Shown here: positions 1-13,664 of the stretch, in pieces
How the letters are laid out: the number at the start of each line of letters is the position of its first letter
How positions within the stretch are numbered: the first letter of the stretch is position 1
Source of the DNA: Noviherbaspirillum aridicola
GTDB lineage: Bacteria; Pseudomonadota; Gammaproteobacteria; Burkholderiales; Burkholderiaceae_D
DNA length: 64,000 bases
Assembly: GCF_019656455.1 (NCBI RefSeq)
Contig: NZ_BPMK01000017.1
Location: forward strand, 59,795-123,794
Reading direction: 5' to 3'
Made by a program: the position numbers and the translations under genes
The notes under the pieces: generated by a model
Databases searched by the model: none
What the model was told of the DNA's origin: nothing
What the model saw: only the letters and a program-made list of their open reading frames with translations

Positions 1-876
1 TGGGGATTGCCCACGCCGCTGGTGCAGAGCATGGCCGACATGCCGGCGCAGTCCAGCGGCGACCCGCTCGACCATCAGGACTGGCTGTGCGCCGTGTCCA
101 CGCTGTCGTCGCGCTGCGCGACCGTGCTCAACAGCGAGGAGGGCGACACCGACGGCGAACTGGCGCGCCTGGCCGGCAGCTATGCCGACATGCTGGGCAT
201 GGATGCCGCCCATGTGCAGGCGGCGCTGGCCGCGGCGCAGCGCACCGCAGCGGAAGAAGATTCACTGGTGCCGCGCTCACAGCGGCGCGAGGACGTGCAG
301 CCTGCGCCCGCGCTGGCCGGCAAGCCGGCCGACTGCATCGCGATGCTTGCGCGCGGCGTGGTCGACGTCAAGAGCGCGCTCAGCACCGCCAGCAGCGGCC
401 AGATCATGTCGATGGCCCTGGAAACCATCTACCAGGCCTACGGATTCTCCCGCAGCATCGCCTTCCTGCGCGACCGCGACCGCCGCCAGTACATCGCCAC
501 CATGTCGCTGGGGGAGGGCGTGCAGGAAAGAGTGTCGCGGCTGGCGTTCGGCGACGCCTACGAGCCCAATGTCTTCCATGCCGCGCTCGCCAACGACAAG
601 ATGATCTTTGTCGAGAACGCCCGCGACCCGAAACTGCACAGCAAACTGCCGCGCTGGTGGAAGACTTCTCTGCCCGAGGTGCGCAGCTTCCTGCTGCTGC
701 CGCTGACGGTCAACCGCCAGCCCGTGGGTTTCCTTTACGGCGACTGGGACCAATGCAAGCCGCCGGGCCGGATCGAGCAGCGCGAGATCGCGCCGCTGAC
801 CGCGCTGCGGGTGCTCGTGGTGCGCATGCTGGAACAGCGCCGCCGCGCGGAACCGACCTGGCTGCGCAAACTCTGA
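1..876 (+). CDS. C-terminal part of a GAF-domain signalling protein (5' end outside window)
   Basis: The reading frame is open to the left edge, so the true start is missing; TTG at 7 is only the first possible start inside the window. The last ~150 residues read as a GAF-type sensor domain: predicted helix around 'TIYQAYGFSR', then beta strands with 'SIAFLRDRD', 'RSFLLLPLTVNRQPVGFLYGDW'-like core. The N-terminal part resembles the helical tail of HDOD proteins, which in related bacteria are often fused to GAF, but too little is present to be sure. No catalytic output domain follows. Stop TGA is at 874-876; the next gene starts ~96 bases downstream in the same direction. Role inferred: regulatory or sensory protein. 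Confidence 0.6.
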   Translation, partial: WGLPTPLVQSMADMPAQSSGDPLDHQDWLCAVSTLSSRCATVLNSEEGDTDGELARLAGSYADMLGMDAAHVQAALAAAQRTAAEEDSLVPRSQRREDVQPAPALAGKPADCIAMLARGVVDVKSALSTASSGQIMSMALETIYQAYGFSRSIAFLRDRDRRQYIATMSLGEGVQERVSRLAFGDAYEPNVFHAALANDKMIFVENARDPKLHSKLPRWWKTSLPEVRSFLLLPLTVNRQPVGFLYGDWDQCKPPGRIEQREIAPLTALRVLVVRMLEQRRRAEPTWLRKL

Positions 877-972
877 CTTCGCGCGCTTCGGTGTGACCGG
901 CGTCAAGACGCGCCGACCCCGTGCCCGGCAAGCTGCTTGGCATCCTCCATTTCGCGCTTCCACCGCCCGGCA

Positions 973-1923
973 ATGACTGAGCCGCTCGTCCAATCCTCCC
1001 CGGCGCAAGCCGCCGCCCGCGATATCACAGTCATCCTCAATCTCGGCTCCGGCTCGGCCAGCAAGCAGCAGCTGCGCGAGCAGATCGAGCAGGCCCTGTC
1101 CGCGCATGCGGGCAGCTGGCGCGTCATCGCCGTGAAACGGGGGAGCGACATCGCCAGGATCGGTGCAGAAGCGGTGGAAGCCGCGCGGCGCAACGGCGGC
1201 ATCGTCGTCGCCGCCGGCGGCGACGGCACGATCGGCACCATCGCCAGCCTGTGCTGCGGCAGCGGCGTTCCGCTCGGCATCATTCCCGCCGGGACCTTCA
1301 ACTATTTCGCGCGTGAACTGAATATCCCCGGCGATGCCGCCGGCGCGGCGACCCTGCTGATGACCGGCACCCCGAGGCGGGTGGCCGTCGGCTTCGTGAA
1401 CGATCGCCTGTTTCTGGTCAACGCCAGCTTCGGCCTGTACAGCAAGGTGATCCGTTCCCGCGAGCAGGACGTGTCGCGATTCGGCCGTTCGCGCATCGTC
1501 GCCGTGCTTTCCGCGCTCGGCGCCCTGCTGCGCGGCCGTCATCGCTACGCCGTCAGGATCAGCGCCAACGGCGTCGAGCAGGTGCGGCGCACGGCCATGG
1601 TCTTCGCTGGCAACAGCAGCCTGCAACTGGAAAAGCTGGCCCTGGAGATCGCCCGCTGCACCGAGGAGGACAGGCTCGCGGTGCTGGTGCTGCGGCCGGC
1701 TTCCCCGCTGGGGATGCTGCGGCTGTTGCTGCGGGCCGCCCTCAAGACGCTCGATGGCGATGAACTGCTGGAAGCCTTCTGCGCCGATGCCTTCGAAATC
1801 GAAACCCGCAGGCGCTACGTGGATGTGGTGGCCGACGGCGAAATCGTGCGCTGCCGTACGCCGCTGCGCTTCCGGGTGGAGCGGTCCGCGTTGCAGGTGA
1901 TCGTCCCGCCGGAGCCGCAGTGA
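973..1923 (+). CDS. Diacylglycerol kinase family lipid kinase
   Basis: A 316-residue protein with the DAGK catalytic-domain signatures: 'GGDGTIGTIAS' (nucleotide-binding glycine loop) near residue 88 and 'PAGTFNYFAREL' about 20 residues later, which corresponds to the usual GTxNDFAR-like motif. Family members phosphorylate diacylglycerol or related lipids (YegS/DgkB type) at the cytoplasmic face of the membrane. I chose ATG 973 over the upstream in-frame TTG at 937 because homology-like sequence begins after it. The stop overlaps the next gene by 4 bases (GTGA), so the two are probably translated together. The substrate cannot be read from sequence. Confidence 0.85.
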   Translation: MTEPLVQSSPAQAAARDITVILNLGSGSASKQQLREQIEQALSAHAGSWRVIAVKRGSDIARIGAEAVEAARRNGGIVVAAGGDGTIGTIASLCCGSGVPLGIIPAGTFNYFARELNIPGDAAGAATLLMTGTPRRVAVGFVNDRLFLVNASFGLYSKVIRSREQDVSRFGRSRIVAVLSALGALLRGRHRYAVRISANGVEQVRRTAMVFAGNSSLQLEKLALEIARCTEEDRLAVLVLRPASPLGMLRLLLRAALKTLDGDELLEAFCADAFEIETRRRYVDVVADGEIVRCRTPLRFRVERSALQVIVPPEPQ

Positions 1924-2741
1924 CGCGCATTGCGCACCTGTCCGATACCCATTTCGGCACCGAGCTGCCGCAGGTCGCCGAGGCCCTGCTGGATTGCCTG
2001 ACCGGCCTCAGGCCGGACCTCACCGTGGTCAGCGGCGATGTGACGCAGCGCGCCCGGCCCAGCGAATTCGCCGCCGCCGTCGACTATTTCCGGCGTCTGC
2101 CGTCGCCGTTCATGGTCCTGCCCGGCAACCACGACATTCCCCTGTTCGATCTCGCCTCGCGGCTTTTGCGCCCATACAGGAATTTCCGCGCCGCCTTCCG
2201 CGCCGGCGCCGAACTCTGGCAGGGCGAGGCCGCGGCAGTGCTCGGCCTCGATACCACGCTGCCGCTGCGTCATACCCGCGGGCGCCTCGACACGGCCCAG
2301 CTTTCGCGGCTCACGGCGCAACTGCCGCAGGAGGCCGCAGGGAAGATGCGCATATCCGCCGTGCACCAGCCGTTGCATGCGGCCTGGCCGGAGGATCGCG
2401 ACGAAGTGCTGCTCAATGCGGAAGAAGCGGCGCATGCCTTCGCAAGGGAGCGGATCGACGTCGTCCTCAGCGGTCACGTCCACGTACCGGTGGTCACCAC
2501 CACCCGGCAGCTGTTTCCGCGCCTGCGCCGGCACTTCATCCTTGCCGGCGCGGGCACCGCGATCTCCTACCGCACGCGCCCGGGAGCGCCCAATTCCTTC
2601 AACCTGCTGTCCTGTGAGCCCGGGCAGGGGAGCGTCGAAGTGCAAAGCTTTCACTTCGCCAAAGACAGCCGCGCCTTTCACCCGCACGCCCGCTTCGCGT
2701 TCAGCCTTGCACTGGACGGCTGGACGGAAAGTTCCGTCTGA
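1920..2741 (+). CDS. Calcineurin-like metallophosphoesterase
   Basis: A 273-residue protein with the full set of metallophosphoesterase metal-binding motifs in order: 'LSDTHFG' (D-x-H) at residues 7-13, 'SGDVTQRA' (GD), 'PGNHDIP' (GNHD), 'VHQPLH' and 'SGHVHVPV' (GHxH). It starts with GTG at 1920, overlapping the lipid kinase stop, so both form a two-gene unit. Family members hydrolyse phosphomono- or diesters, including cyclic nucleotides and lipid headgroups (UDP-2,3-diacylglucosamine and CpdA relatives). Coupling to a lipid kinase suggests a phospholipid-related substrate, but that is inference. Confidence 0.85.
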   Translation: MTRIAHLSDTHFGTELPQVAEALLDCLTGLRPDLTVVSGDVTQRARPSEFAAAVDYFRRLPSPFMVLPGNHDIPLFDLASRLLRPYRNFRAAFRAGAELWQGEAAAVLGLDTTLPLRHTRGRLDTAQLSRLTAQLPQEAAGKMRISAVHQPLHAAWPEDRDEVLLNAEEAAHAFARERIDVVLSGHVHVPVVTTTRQLFPRLRRHFILAGAGTAISYRTRPGAPNSFNLLSCEPGQGSVEVQSFHFAKDSRAFHPHARFAFSLALDGWTESSV

Positions 2742-2855
2742 CCCTGCTCAGTGTTTGATTCGCGACAAAAAGAATAAAAAAGACAATTCGGAATATAGCC
2801 AAAAAGGTAACGAAATGTTAAATTCTTGTTGAATAAATAAGAATCAGGGGGTGCC
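2742..2855. other. AT-rich intergenic leader before the DUF2726 gene
   Basis: These 114 bases are strikingly A/T-rich (runs such as AAAAAGAATAAAAAAG at ~2766) compared with the GC-rich genes on both sides. A small inverted repeat ATTCTT/AAGAAT lies at about 2822-2844. A ribosome-binding site (CAGGGGG) sits just upstream of ATG 2856. I could not place a convincing -35/-10 pair. Probably the promoter and leader of the next gene. Confidence 0.4.
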
Positions 2856-3386
2856 ATGCCCGACGCTATTCTTTTCTTCGGCATTGTGTTCGCCGGCCTG
2901 GCGGGCTGGTTCTTCTGCCATCGCGAGCAGAAGCCGCGGTTTCGCCAGAAGCAGATTCTGACCGGCAGCGAAGCCGAACTTTTCGAATCCCTTCGCGCCG
3001 CGCTGCCGGATTGCGTGGTGGCGCCCCGCGTCGCGGTGTCGTCGCTGATCGAGCCGACCGGGGCGCTCGCCGCCCGGCGCGCAGGTCGCCGCAGGCTGGC
3101 GGGACAGCGCGTCGATTTCGCGGTCTTCGACGAGGGCATGCACCTGCTGGCGGTGATCGAGGTCGTGCATCGCTCCCGCCGCAGCCGGGAGGAAGCGGAG
3201 CGGGAGCGGTTTTTCTCCACCGCCGGCGTCGCCGTCATTCGGCTCCGCGCCGGGCGGCTGCCGTCCGACCTGAAGATACGTGCGGCGGTCTTCGGCAAGT
3301 CCCGGCGCTCGCACCCGGCCGCCGAGGCGCTCGCCTACACCCCCGTGCGGACGCCCTGGCGCAACACCGTCAACGCGCATATCTGA
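2856..3386 (+). CDS. DUF2726 family protein with N-terminal membrane anchor
   Basis: A 176-residue protein. Residues ~3-18 form one hydrophobic helix ('ILFFGIVFAGLAGWFF'), followed by a basic stretch and a domain beginning 'LTGSEAELFESLRAAL' that matches my recollection of DUF2726: 'RVDFAVFDEGMHLLAVIEV' looks like a restriction-endonuease-like fold core (D...E-V) followed by a charged helix 'HRSRRSREEAERERFF'. Such domains often occur with topoisomerase-type zinc fingers or alone in Proteobacteria; the function is unknown. It is monocistronic here, preceded by an AT-rich leader. The start ATG has a good G-rich SD. Confidence 0.7.
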   Translation: MPDAILFFGIVFAGLAGWFFCHREQKPRFRQKQILTGSEAELFESLRAALPDCVVAPRVAVSSLIEPTGALAARRAGRRRLAGQRVDFAVFDEGMHLLAVIEVVHRSRRSREEAERERFFSTAGVAVIRLRAGRLPSDLKIRAAVFGKSRRSHPAAEALAYTPVRTPWRNTVNAHI

Positions 3387-3444
3387 TCCCGGCGGGCGGC
3401 GCGGGCCGTACAATGCCGCCATTCGCAACGCGCCGTTACTCGCC

Positions 3445-4149
3445 ATGGCCCGACTTCCCAGGCTGGTCGCGCCCGACCAGCCCCACCATGTAATCCAGTC
3501 CGGAATAGACGGCCTGACCATCTTCCGGGACGACGAAGACCACCAGGCTTTCCTGCGCTTTCTGCGCGACGCCGCCCGTCAGTTCGGCCTGGCCGTTCAC
3601 GCCTATGTGCTGCTGCCGGGCCGCGTGCATCTGCTCGCCACGCCGCGGCAGTCGGACACGCTTGGCCGGGTCATGCAGTGGGTCGGGCGCCAGTATGTTC
3701 CTTATTTCAATGCGAGATACGGACGCAGCGGCACGCTCTGGCAAAGCCGCTACAAGGCGACGGTGGTGGAGTCGGAGCGCTACTTCCTGTTGTGCAGCAA
3801 GTATGTCGAGGCGCTGCCCATGCTCGAGAACCTGGTCGCGTCGCCGGAGGACTATCGCTGGTCGAGCTGCGGACACCATGCCGGCGTCCGGTCCGACCCG
3901 CTGATCACGGATCACCCGCTTTTCTGGGCGCTCGGCAACACCCCCTTCGAGCGGGAGGCCGCGTACCGCGCGGTGCTCGAACAGATTCCTACTGCGAGCG
4001 AAACCAGGCTGATCGACGAAGCGACGCGCAAGGGCTGGGCACTGGGTTCCGAGCAATTCAAGGCCGGCCTGAGCAGACAGCTCAGCCGCCGCGTGGCCCC
4101 GGCAAAACGCGGAAGGCCGCGCAAAGTCAGCGCGGACGCACCGGGATGA
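3445..4149 (+). CDS. RAYT-type (Y1/IS200-like) transposase domain protein, HUH motif altered
   Basis: A 234-residue protein of the REP-associated tyrosine transposase type: N-terminal 'MARLPRLV...HHVIQSG', core 'FGLAVHAYVLLPGRVHLLATP', 'GTLWQSRYKA' and 'YFLLCSKYVEALP' (which carries the candidate catalytic Tyr), and a basic C-terminus 'KRGRPRKV'. In active enzymes the metal-binding motif is His-hydrophobic-His; here it reads Arg60-Val61-His62, so the first His is lost. That suggests impaired or lost nicking activity. ATG 3445 is chosen over upstream in-frame starts because conserved sequence begins there. It is a single gene without flanking insertion-sequence ends, next to gltB, and may be a domesticated protein. 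An imperfect direct repeat follows it. Confidence 0.8.
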   Translation: MARLPRLVAPDQPHHVIQSGIDGLTIFRDDEDHQAFLRFLRDAARQFGLAVHAYVLLPGRVHLLATPRQSDTLGRVMQWVGRQYVPYFNARYGRSGTLWQSRYKATVVESERYFLLCSKYVEALPMLENLVASPEDYRWSSCGHHAGVRSDPLITDHPLFWALGNTPFEREAAYRAVLEQIPTASETRLIDEATRKGWALGSEQFKAGLSRQLSRRVAPAKRGRPRKVSADAPG

Positions 4150-4223
4150 CTCTGTCCCTTTTTATTTTGGTGCGAAATTCCCGGGTGCGGCAATTCTACT
4201 CTGACCCCATTTTATTTCGGTTG
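4149..4223. repeat. Imperfect direct repeat between the RAYT-like gene and gltB
   Basis: Two similar ~25-base stretches, 4149-4172 and 4198-4223, both begin ACTCTG, continue with a C-run (CCC or CCCC) and then a T-rich block TTTTATTT ending GGT. The spacing is 25 bases. Similar 'CTACTCTGACCCC' segments are, from memory, often seen beside RAYT or IS200-like genes, so this may be a remnant of a REP-like or terminal sequence. The second copy runs into the predicted gltB promoter. Confidence 0.4.
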
Positions 4224-4249
4224 ATCTAACTATTGCACTGCACTATCCT
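4221..4249 (+). promoter_or_regulatory. Predicted sigma70 promoter of gltBD
   Basis: TTGATC at 4221-4226 and TATCCT at 4244-4249 are separated by 17 bases, the preferred spacing. Transcription would begin near 4256, about 30 bases before the gltB ATG. Both boxes are imperfect, so this remains a prediction. Confidence 0.35.
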
Positions 4250-4250
4250 T

Positions 4251-4274
4251 CAACTTCGAATTTAACCGAAGTTG
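4251..4274 (+). promoter_or_regulatory. Stem-loop at the 5' end of the gltB transcript
   Basis: CAACTTCG (4251-4258) and CGAAGTTG (4267-4274) are perfectly complementary with an 8-base loop. The stem ends one base before the GGAGA ribosome-binding site (4276-4280) of gltB. It could be a DNA operator palindrome or an RNA element that affects stability or translation. No function is shown by sequence alone. Confidence 0.45.
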
Positions 4275-4285
4275 CGGAGAAAGTT

Positions 4286-8965
<4,680 letters not shown>

Positions 8966-8998
8966 GTCGCCAGCGATTCACCGATAAACAAAGCCAGA

Positions 8999-9020
8999 CC
9001 GGGGTTCCGACGAACCCCGG
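8999..9020 (+). promoter_or_regulatory. Stem-loop in the gltB-gltD intergenic region
   Basis: CCGGGGTTC (8999-9007) pairs perfectly with GAACCCCGG (9012-9020) around a 4-base loop. There is no U-tract, so it is not a standard terminator. It may protect the gltB mRNA 3' end or adjust the subunit ratio. The gltD ATG is 21 bases further on. Confidence 0.5.
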
Positions 9021-9041
9021 CGCCAACGATGTGAGTAAAAA

Positions 9042-10505
<1,464 letters not shown>

Positions 10506-10542
10506 GCGCATGACGCCGGTCACCCCGGCGCCGGAAGAACTT

Positions 10543-10580
10543 GAAAAGCCTGCAATATCCTGTGGATTTGCGGGCTTTTT
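10543..10580 (+). terminator. Rho-independent terminator of gltBD
   Basis: AAAAGCCTGCAA (from 10544) pairs with TTGCGGGCTTTT through one G-U wobble, around a ~12-base loop, and ends in a five-T run. It lies between gltD and the mla operon. Confidence 0.85.
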
Positions 10581-10638
10581 AACTATTCCTCCGTGTTGTT
10601 ATCCAACCGGCCGTCCGATGCCAATCCCTTTTCTGAAC

Positions 10639-10644
10639 TACAAT
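10639..10644 (+). promoter_or_regulatory. Possible -10 box of the mla operon
   Basis: TACAAT at 10639-10644 is a near-consensus -10 box just after the gltBD terminator. No clear -35 box stands 16-18 bases upstream. Transcription would start near 10651, about 22 bases before the chosen GTG of mlaF. Confidence 0.3.
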
Positions 10645-10672
10645 CTCGGTTTTGCAAAAAAAACTTCTGTTT

Positions 10673-11476
10673 GTGCCGAACCTCGTTGAAATCCGCGACC
10701 TCCATTTTGCCTACGGCGACCGTTCCATCCTCAGCGGACTGGAAATGGACTTCCCGCGCGGGAAAGTGGTGGCCGTCATGGGCGGGTCCGGCTCCGGCAA
10801 GACGACCATCCTGCGCCTGATCGGCGGGCAGGTGCGCGCCCAGCGCGGCGCCATCAGCGTCGACGGACAGCCGGTCGACACGCGCGATACCCGGGGGCTG
10901 TACGTCATGCGCCGCAAGATGGGGATGCTGTTTCAGCACGGCGCGCTGTTCACCGATCTCTCGGTGTTCGAGAACGTGGCGTTTCCGCTGCGGGAGCACA
11001 CCGATCTGCCCGAGCCGCTCATCCGCGACCTGGTGCTGCTGAAGCTGCATGCGGTCGGCCTGCGCAATGCCGCGCAGCTCAAGCCTTCCGAAATCTCCGG
11101 CGGCATGGCCCGGCGCGTGGCGCTGGCGCGGGCGGTGGCGCTCGATCCGCAGCTGATCATGTACGACGAACCCTTTGCCGGCCTCGATCCGATTTCCATG
11201 GGCGTGACCGCCAACCTGATCCGCCGTCTCAACGATGCGCTCGGCTCGACCTCGATCGTGGTGTCGCATGACGTGCATGAGACCTTCCACATCGCCGACT
11301 ACGTCTATTTCCTGTCGCAGGGGAAGATCGTCGCGCACGGCACGCCGGCGCAGATGCAGACCTCCGACCATCCCTACGTGAAGCAGTTCGTGCATGCCGA
11401 AGCCGACGGCCCGGTGCCTTTCCACTATCCCGGCCGCAGCCTGGCGGACGACCTGATGCAGGAGCACCGGAAATGA
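10673..11476 (+). CDS. mlaF: Phospholipid transport ABC ATPase MlaF
   Basis: A ~267-residue ATPase. Walker A 'GGSGSGKTT', ABC signature 'ISGGMARRVALARA', Walker B 'LIMYDEPFAGLD' and the H-loop 'VVSHDVHE' are all intact. It powers the MlaFEDB inner-membrane complex that moves phospholipids between the inner membrane and the periplasmic carrier MlaC. The start is uncertain: TTG 10652 and GTG 10673 are both in frame, neither has a clear SD, and I prefer GTG because the conserved 'LVEIRDLHFAYG' follows directly. The stop overlaps mlaE by 4 bases (ATGA). Confidence 0.93.
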   Translation: MPNLVEIRDLHFAYGDRSILSGLEMDFPRGKVVAVMGGSGSGKTTILRLIGGQVRAQRGAISVDGQPVDTRDTRGLYVMRRKMGMLFQHGALFTDLSVFENVAFPLREHTDLPEPLIRDLVLLKLHAVGLRNAAQLKPSEISGGMARRVALARAVALDPQLIMYDEPFAGLDPISMGVTANLIRRLNDALGSTSIVVSHDVHETFHIADYVYFLSQGKIVAHGTPAQMQTSDHPYVKQFVHAEADGPVPFHYPGRSLADDLMQEHRK

Positions 11477-12249
11477 AGCGGCTGCTTGAGGCAATCGGGC
11501 GCGGCGCGCGCGAGTGGCTGCAGAATCTCGGTTACGGCACGCGCACCTTCTTTTCGCTGCTGTTCGCCACGGGCGGCATGCTGCGGCGGCCGCGGCTGGT
11601 GACCGACCAGATTCATTTCATCGGCAACTACTCGCTGGTGATCATTGCCGTATCCGGCCTGTTCGTTGGTTTCGTGCTCGGCCTGCAGGGTTACTACACC
11701 CTCAACCGTTACGGCTCGGAACAGGCACTCGGCTTGCTTGTGGCATTGTCGCTGACACGCGAGCTCGGTCCGGTCGTGACCGCGCTGCTGTTCGCCGGCC
11801 GGGCAGGAACCTCGCTGACGGCGGAAATCGGCCTGATGAAGGCGGGCGAGCAACTGTCGGCGATGGAAATGATGGCGGTCAACCCGATGCAGCGGGTGAT
11901 CGCGCCCCGTTTCTGGGCAGGCGTCATCGCGATGCCGTTGCTGGCGACCATCTTCAGCGCGGTCGGCGTGCTCGGCGGCTACGTGGTCGGCGTGCAGATG
12001 ATCGGCGTCGACGAAGGCGCGTTCTGGTCGCAGATGCAGGCCGGCGTCGATGTCTGGGACGATATCGCCAACGGCTTCATCAAGAGCGTGGTGTTCGGTT
12101 TCGCGGTCACCTTCATCGCCCTGTTCCAGGGCTATGAGGCGCAGCCGACACCGGAGGGTGTATCGCGTGCGACGACGCGCACCGTGGTGATCGCGTCGCT
12201 GACGGTGCTGTGGCTGGACTTCCTGCTCACCGCATTGATGTTCAACTGA
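11473..12249 (+). CDS. mlaE: Phospholipid transport permease MlaE
   Basis: A 258-residue integral membrane protein of the MlaE permease family. Hydrophobic helices are visible at about 50-75, 90-110, 150-190 and 200-255, with the conserved 'ELGPVVTALLFAGRAGTSLTAEIG' region and 'EQLSAMEMMAVNP' coupling segment. It forms the homodimeric membrane core of MlaFEDB. ATG overlaps the mlaF stop, so translation is likely coupled. mlaD follows after 58 bases. Confidence 0.95.
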   Translation: MKRLLEAIGRGAREWLQNLGYGTRTFFSLLFATGGMLRRPRLVTDQIHFIGNYSLVIIAVSGLFVGFVLGLQGYYTLNRYGSEQALGLLVALSLTRELGPVVTALLFAGRAGTSLTAEIGLMKAGEQLSAMEMMAVNPMQRVIAPRFWAGVIAMPLLATIFSAVGVLGGYVVGVQMIGVDEGAFWSQMQAGVDVWDDIANGFIKSVVFGFAVTFIALFQGYEAQPTPEGVSRATTRTVVIASLTVLWLDFLLTALMFN

Positions 12250-12261
12250 ATTCGAGTGAAA

Positions 12262-12287
12262 TGGCGCAGCCGATCGCGGTTGCGCCA
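12262..12287 (+). promoter_or_regulatory. Small stem-loop between mlaE and mlaD
   Basis: TGGCGCA (12262-12268) and TGCGCCA (12281-12287) are complementary around a 12-base loop. No U-tract follows. It may be a processing or stability element; significance is unproven. Confidence 0.3.
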
Positions 12288-12307
12288 CCTATGATGAGTA
12301 ATCGGTC

Positions 12308-12781
12308 ATGCAAAGAAAATCCTTAGACTTGTGGGTGGGGCTGTTCGTGCTGCTCGGCGCGGCGGCATTGTTTTTCCTTGCCATGAAAGCAGGGAACATG
12401 AGCACCATTTCCTTCGCCGAAACCTATCCTGTCATCACCAAGTTCGACAACATCGGCGGACTCAAGCCGCGTGCACCGGTCAAGAGCGCCGGCGTGGTGG
12501 TCGGCCGGGTCGGCGACATCAGCTTCGACGACAAGACCTTCCAGGCCGTGGTCACGCTCAATCTCGAGTCGAACTACAAGTTTCCCAAGGATTCGTCCGC
12601 CAAGATCCTGACCTCCGGACTGCTCGGCGAGCAGTACATCGGCATCGAACCGGGCGGGGACACCAACAATCTGGCGGCCGGCGACCGCATTCGCATGACC
12701 CAGTCGGCGGTGGTGCTCGAAAGCCTGATCAGCCAGTTCCTCTACAGCAAGGCCGCCGAGGGCAAGGAGGGCGACCAATGA
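12308..12781 (+). CDS. mlaD: MCE-domain lipid-binding protein MlaD
   Basis: A 157-residue protein with one N-terminal transmembrane anchor ('LWVGLFVLLGAAALFFLAM', residues ~8-26) and a single MCE domain ('VITKFDNIGGLKPRAPVKSAGVVVGRV'). MlaD hexamers form the periplasmic ring of the MlaFEDB complex. Length is normal for the family. The stop overlaps the next start by 4 bases (ATGA), showing a tight operon. Confidence 0.94.
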   Translation: MQRKSLDLWVGLFVLLGAAALFFLAMKAGNMSTISFAETYPVITKFDNIGGLKPRAPVKSAGVVVGRVGDISFDDKTFQAVVTLNLESNYKFPKDSSAKILTSGLLGEQYIGIEPGGDTNNLAAGDRIRMTQSAVVLESLISQFLYSKAAEGKEGDQ

Positions 12782-13599
12782 AATCCCGTCATTCCGCGGC
12801 AGTCATTCTGCTCGCGCTCGCGATGAGCGGTTGCGCGACCACGGGCGGCGACCCCCGTGACCCGTTCGAGGGATACAACCGCGCGGTGTTCAGCTTCAAC
12901 GACAAGCTCGACGAAGTGGCGGTCAAGCCCGCCGCCGAAGCCTACCGCGCCGCCCTGCCGCAATTCGTGCAGACCGGCATCAGTAACTTCTTCGGCAACC
13001 TCGGGGATGTCTGGATCGCCGCCAACAATTACATGCAGGGCAAGTTCGAGCATGGCGTCAATGACACCATGCGCTTCGCGGTCAATTCCACTCTCGGCAT
13101 TTTCGGCGTGCTCGACATCGCCACCGAGGCCGGGCTGCCCAAGCATAGCGAGGACTTCGGCCAGACGCTGGGCAAGTGGGGCGTCGCCTCCGGTCCGTAT
13201 TTCGTTCTGCCGCTGCTCGGGCCCTCGACGGTGCGGGATTCGCTCGCGACGCCGGTCGACCTGGCCGGGGACGGCTGGGCCTATGTTTCCTCGCAGCCTT
13301 GGACGGCCGCCGGCACCGTGACCCGGGTGGTGGACCTGCGTGCCCGCGCGCTCGACGCATCGAATCTGCTTGAAGAAGCGGCGCTCGATCGTTATGTATT
13401 CGTACGTGACGCCTACCTGCAGCGGCGCCAGAGCCGGGTGTACGATGGCGAGGTGCCGACGTCGAAATACGACTATGACATCGGACCGACACAGGAAACG
13501 AGCCACGCCGGCGCGCCGGCATCGGAACCCGGCAAGGAGTCGGTTGTCAAACTGGAAAGCAATGGCGCGGCGGAAAGCAGTGCCGCCGGCAGCAAGTAG
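12778..13599 (+). CDS. mlaA: Outer-membrane lipoprotein MlaA (VacJ)
   Basis: A 273-residue lipoprotein. The signal peptide ends in the lipobox 'AMSGC' with lipidated Cys19. The body carries the MlaA core 'DPRDPFEGYNRAVFSFND' and 'FGQTLGKWGVASGPYFVLPLLGPSTVRD', the segment typical of the family. It forms an outer-membrane channel removing misplaced phospholipids and works with MlaC. In enterics mlaA lies apart from mlaFEDCB; here it sits inside the operon between mlaD and mlaC, as is usual in Burkholderiales. The C-terminal ~40 residues are low-complexity and polar. Confidence 0.95.
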   Translation: MKSRHSAAVILLALAMSGCATTGGDPRDPFEGYNRAVFSFNDKLDEVAVKPAAEAYRAALPQFVQTGISNFFGNLGDVWIAANNYMQGKFEHGVNDTMRFAVNSTLGIFGVLDIATEAGLPKHSEDFGQTLGKWGVASGPYFVLPLLGPSTVRDSLATPVDLAGDGWAYVSSQPWTAAGTVTRVVDLRARALDASNLLEEAALDRYVFVRDAYLQRRQSRVYDGEVPTSKYDYDIGPTQETSHAGAPASEPGKESVVKLESNGAAESSAAGSK

Positions 13600-13664
13600 C
13601 GGCGGCGCCCGGACATGAAGCACGCGCGCGTCTCCCACTCAATCCTCTATCGATAATCAACGCC

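Noticed and set aside
3387..3444. TACAAT before the RAYT-like gene as a promoter
   Set aside because: No -35 box at a usable distance; too weak to list.
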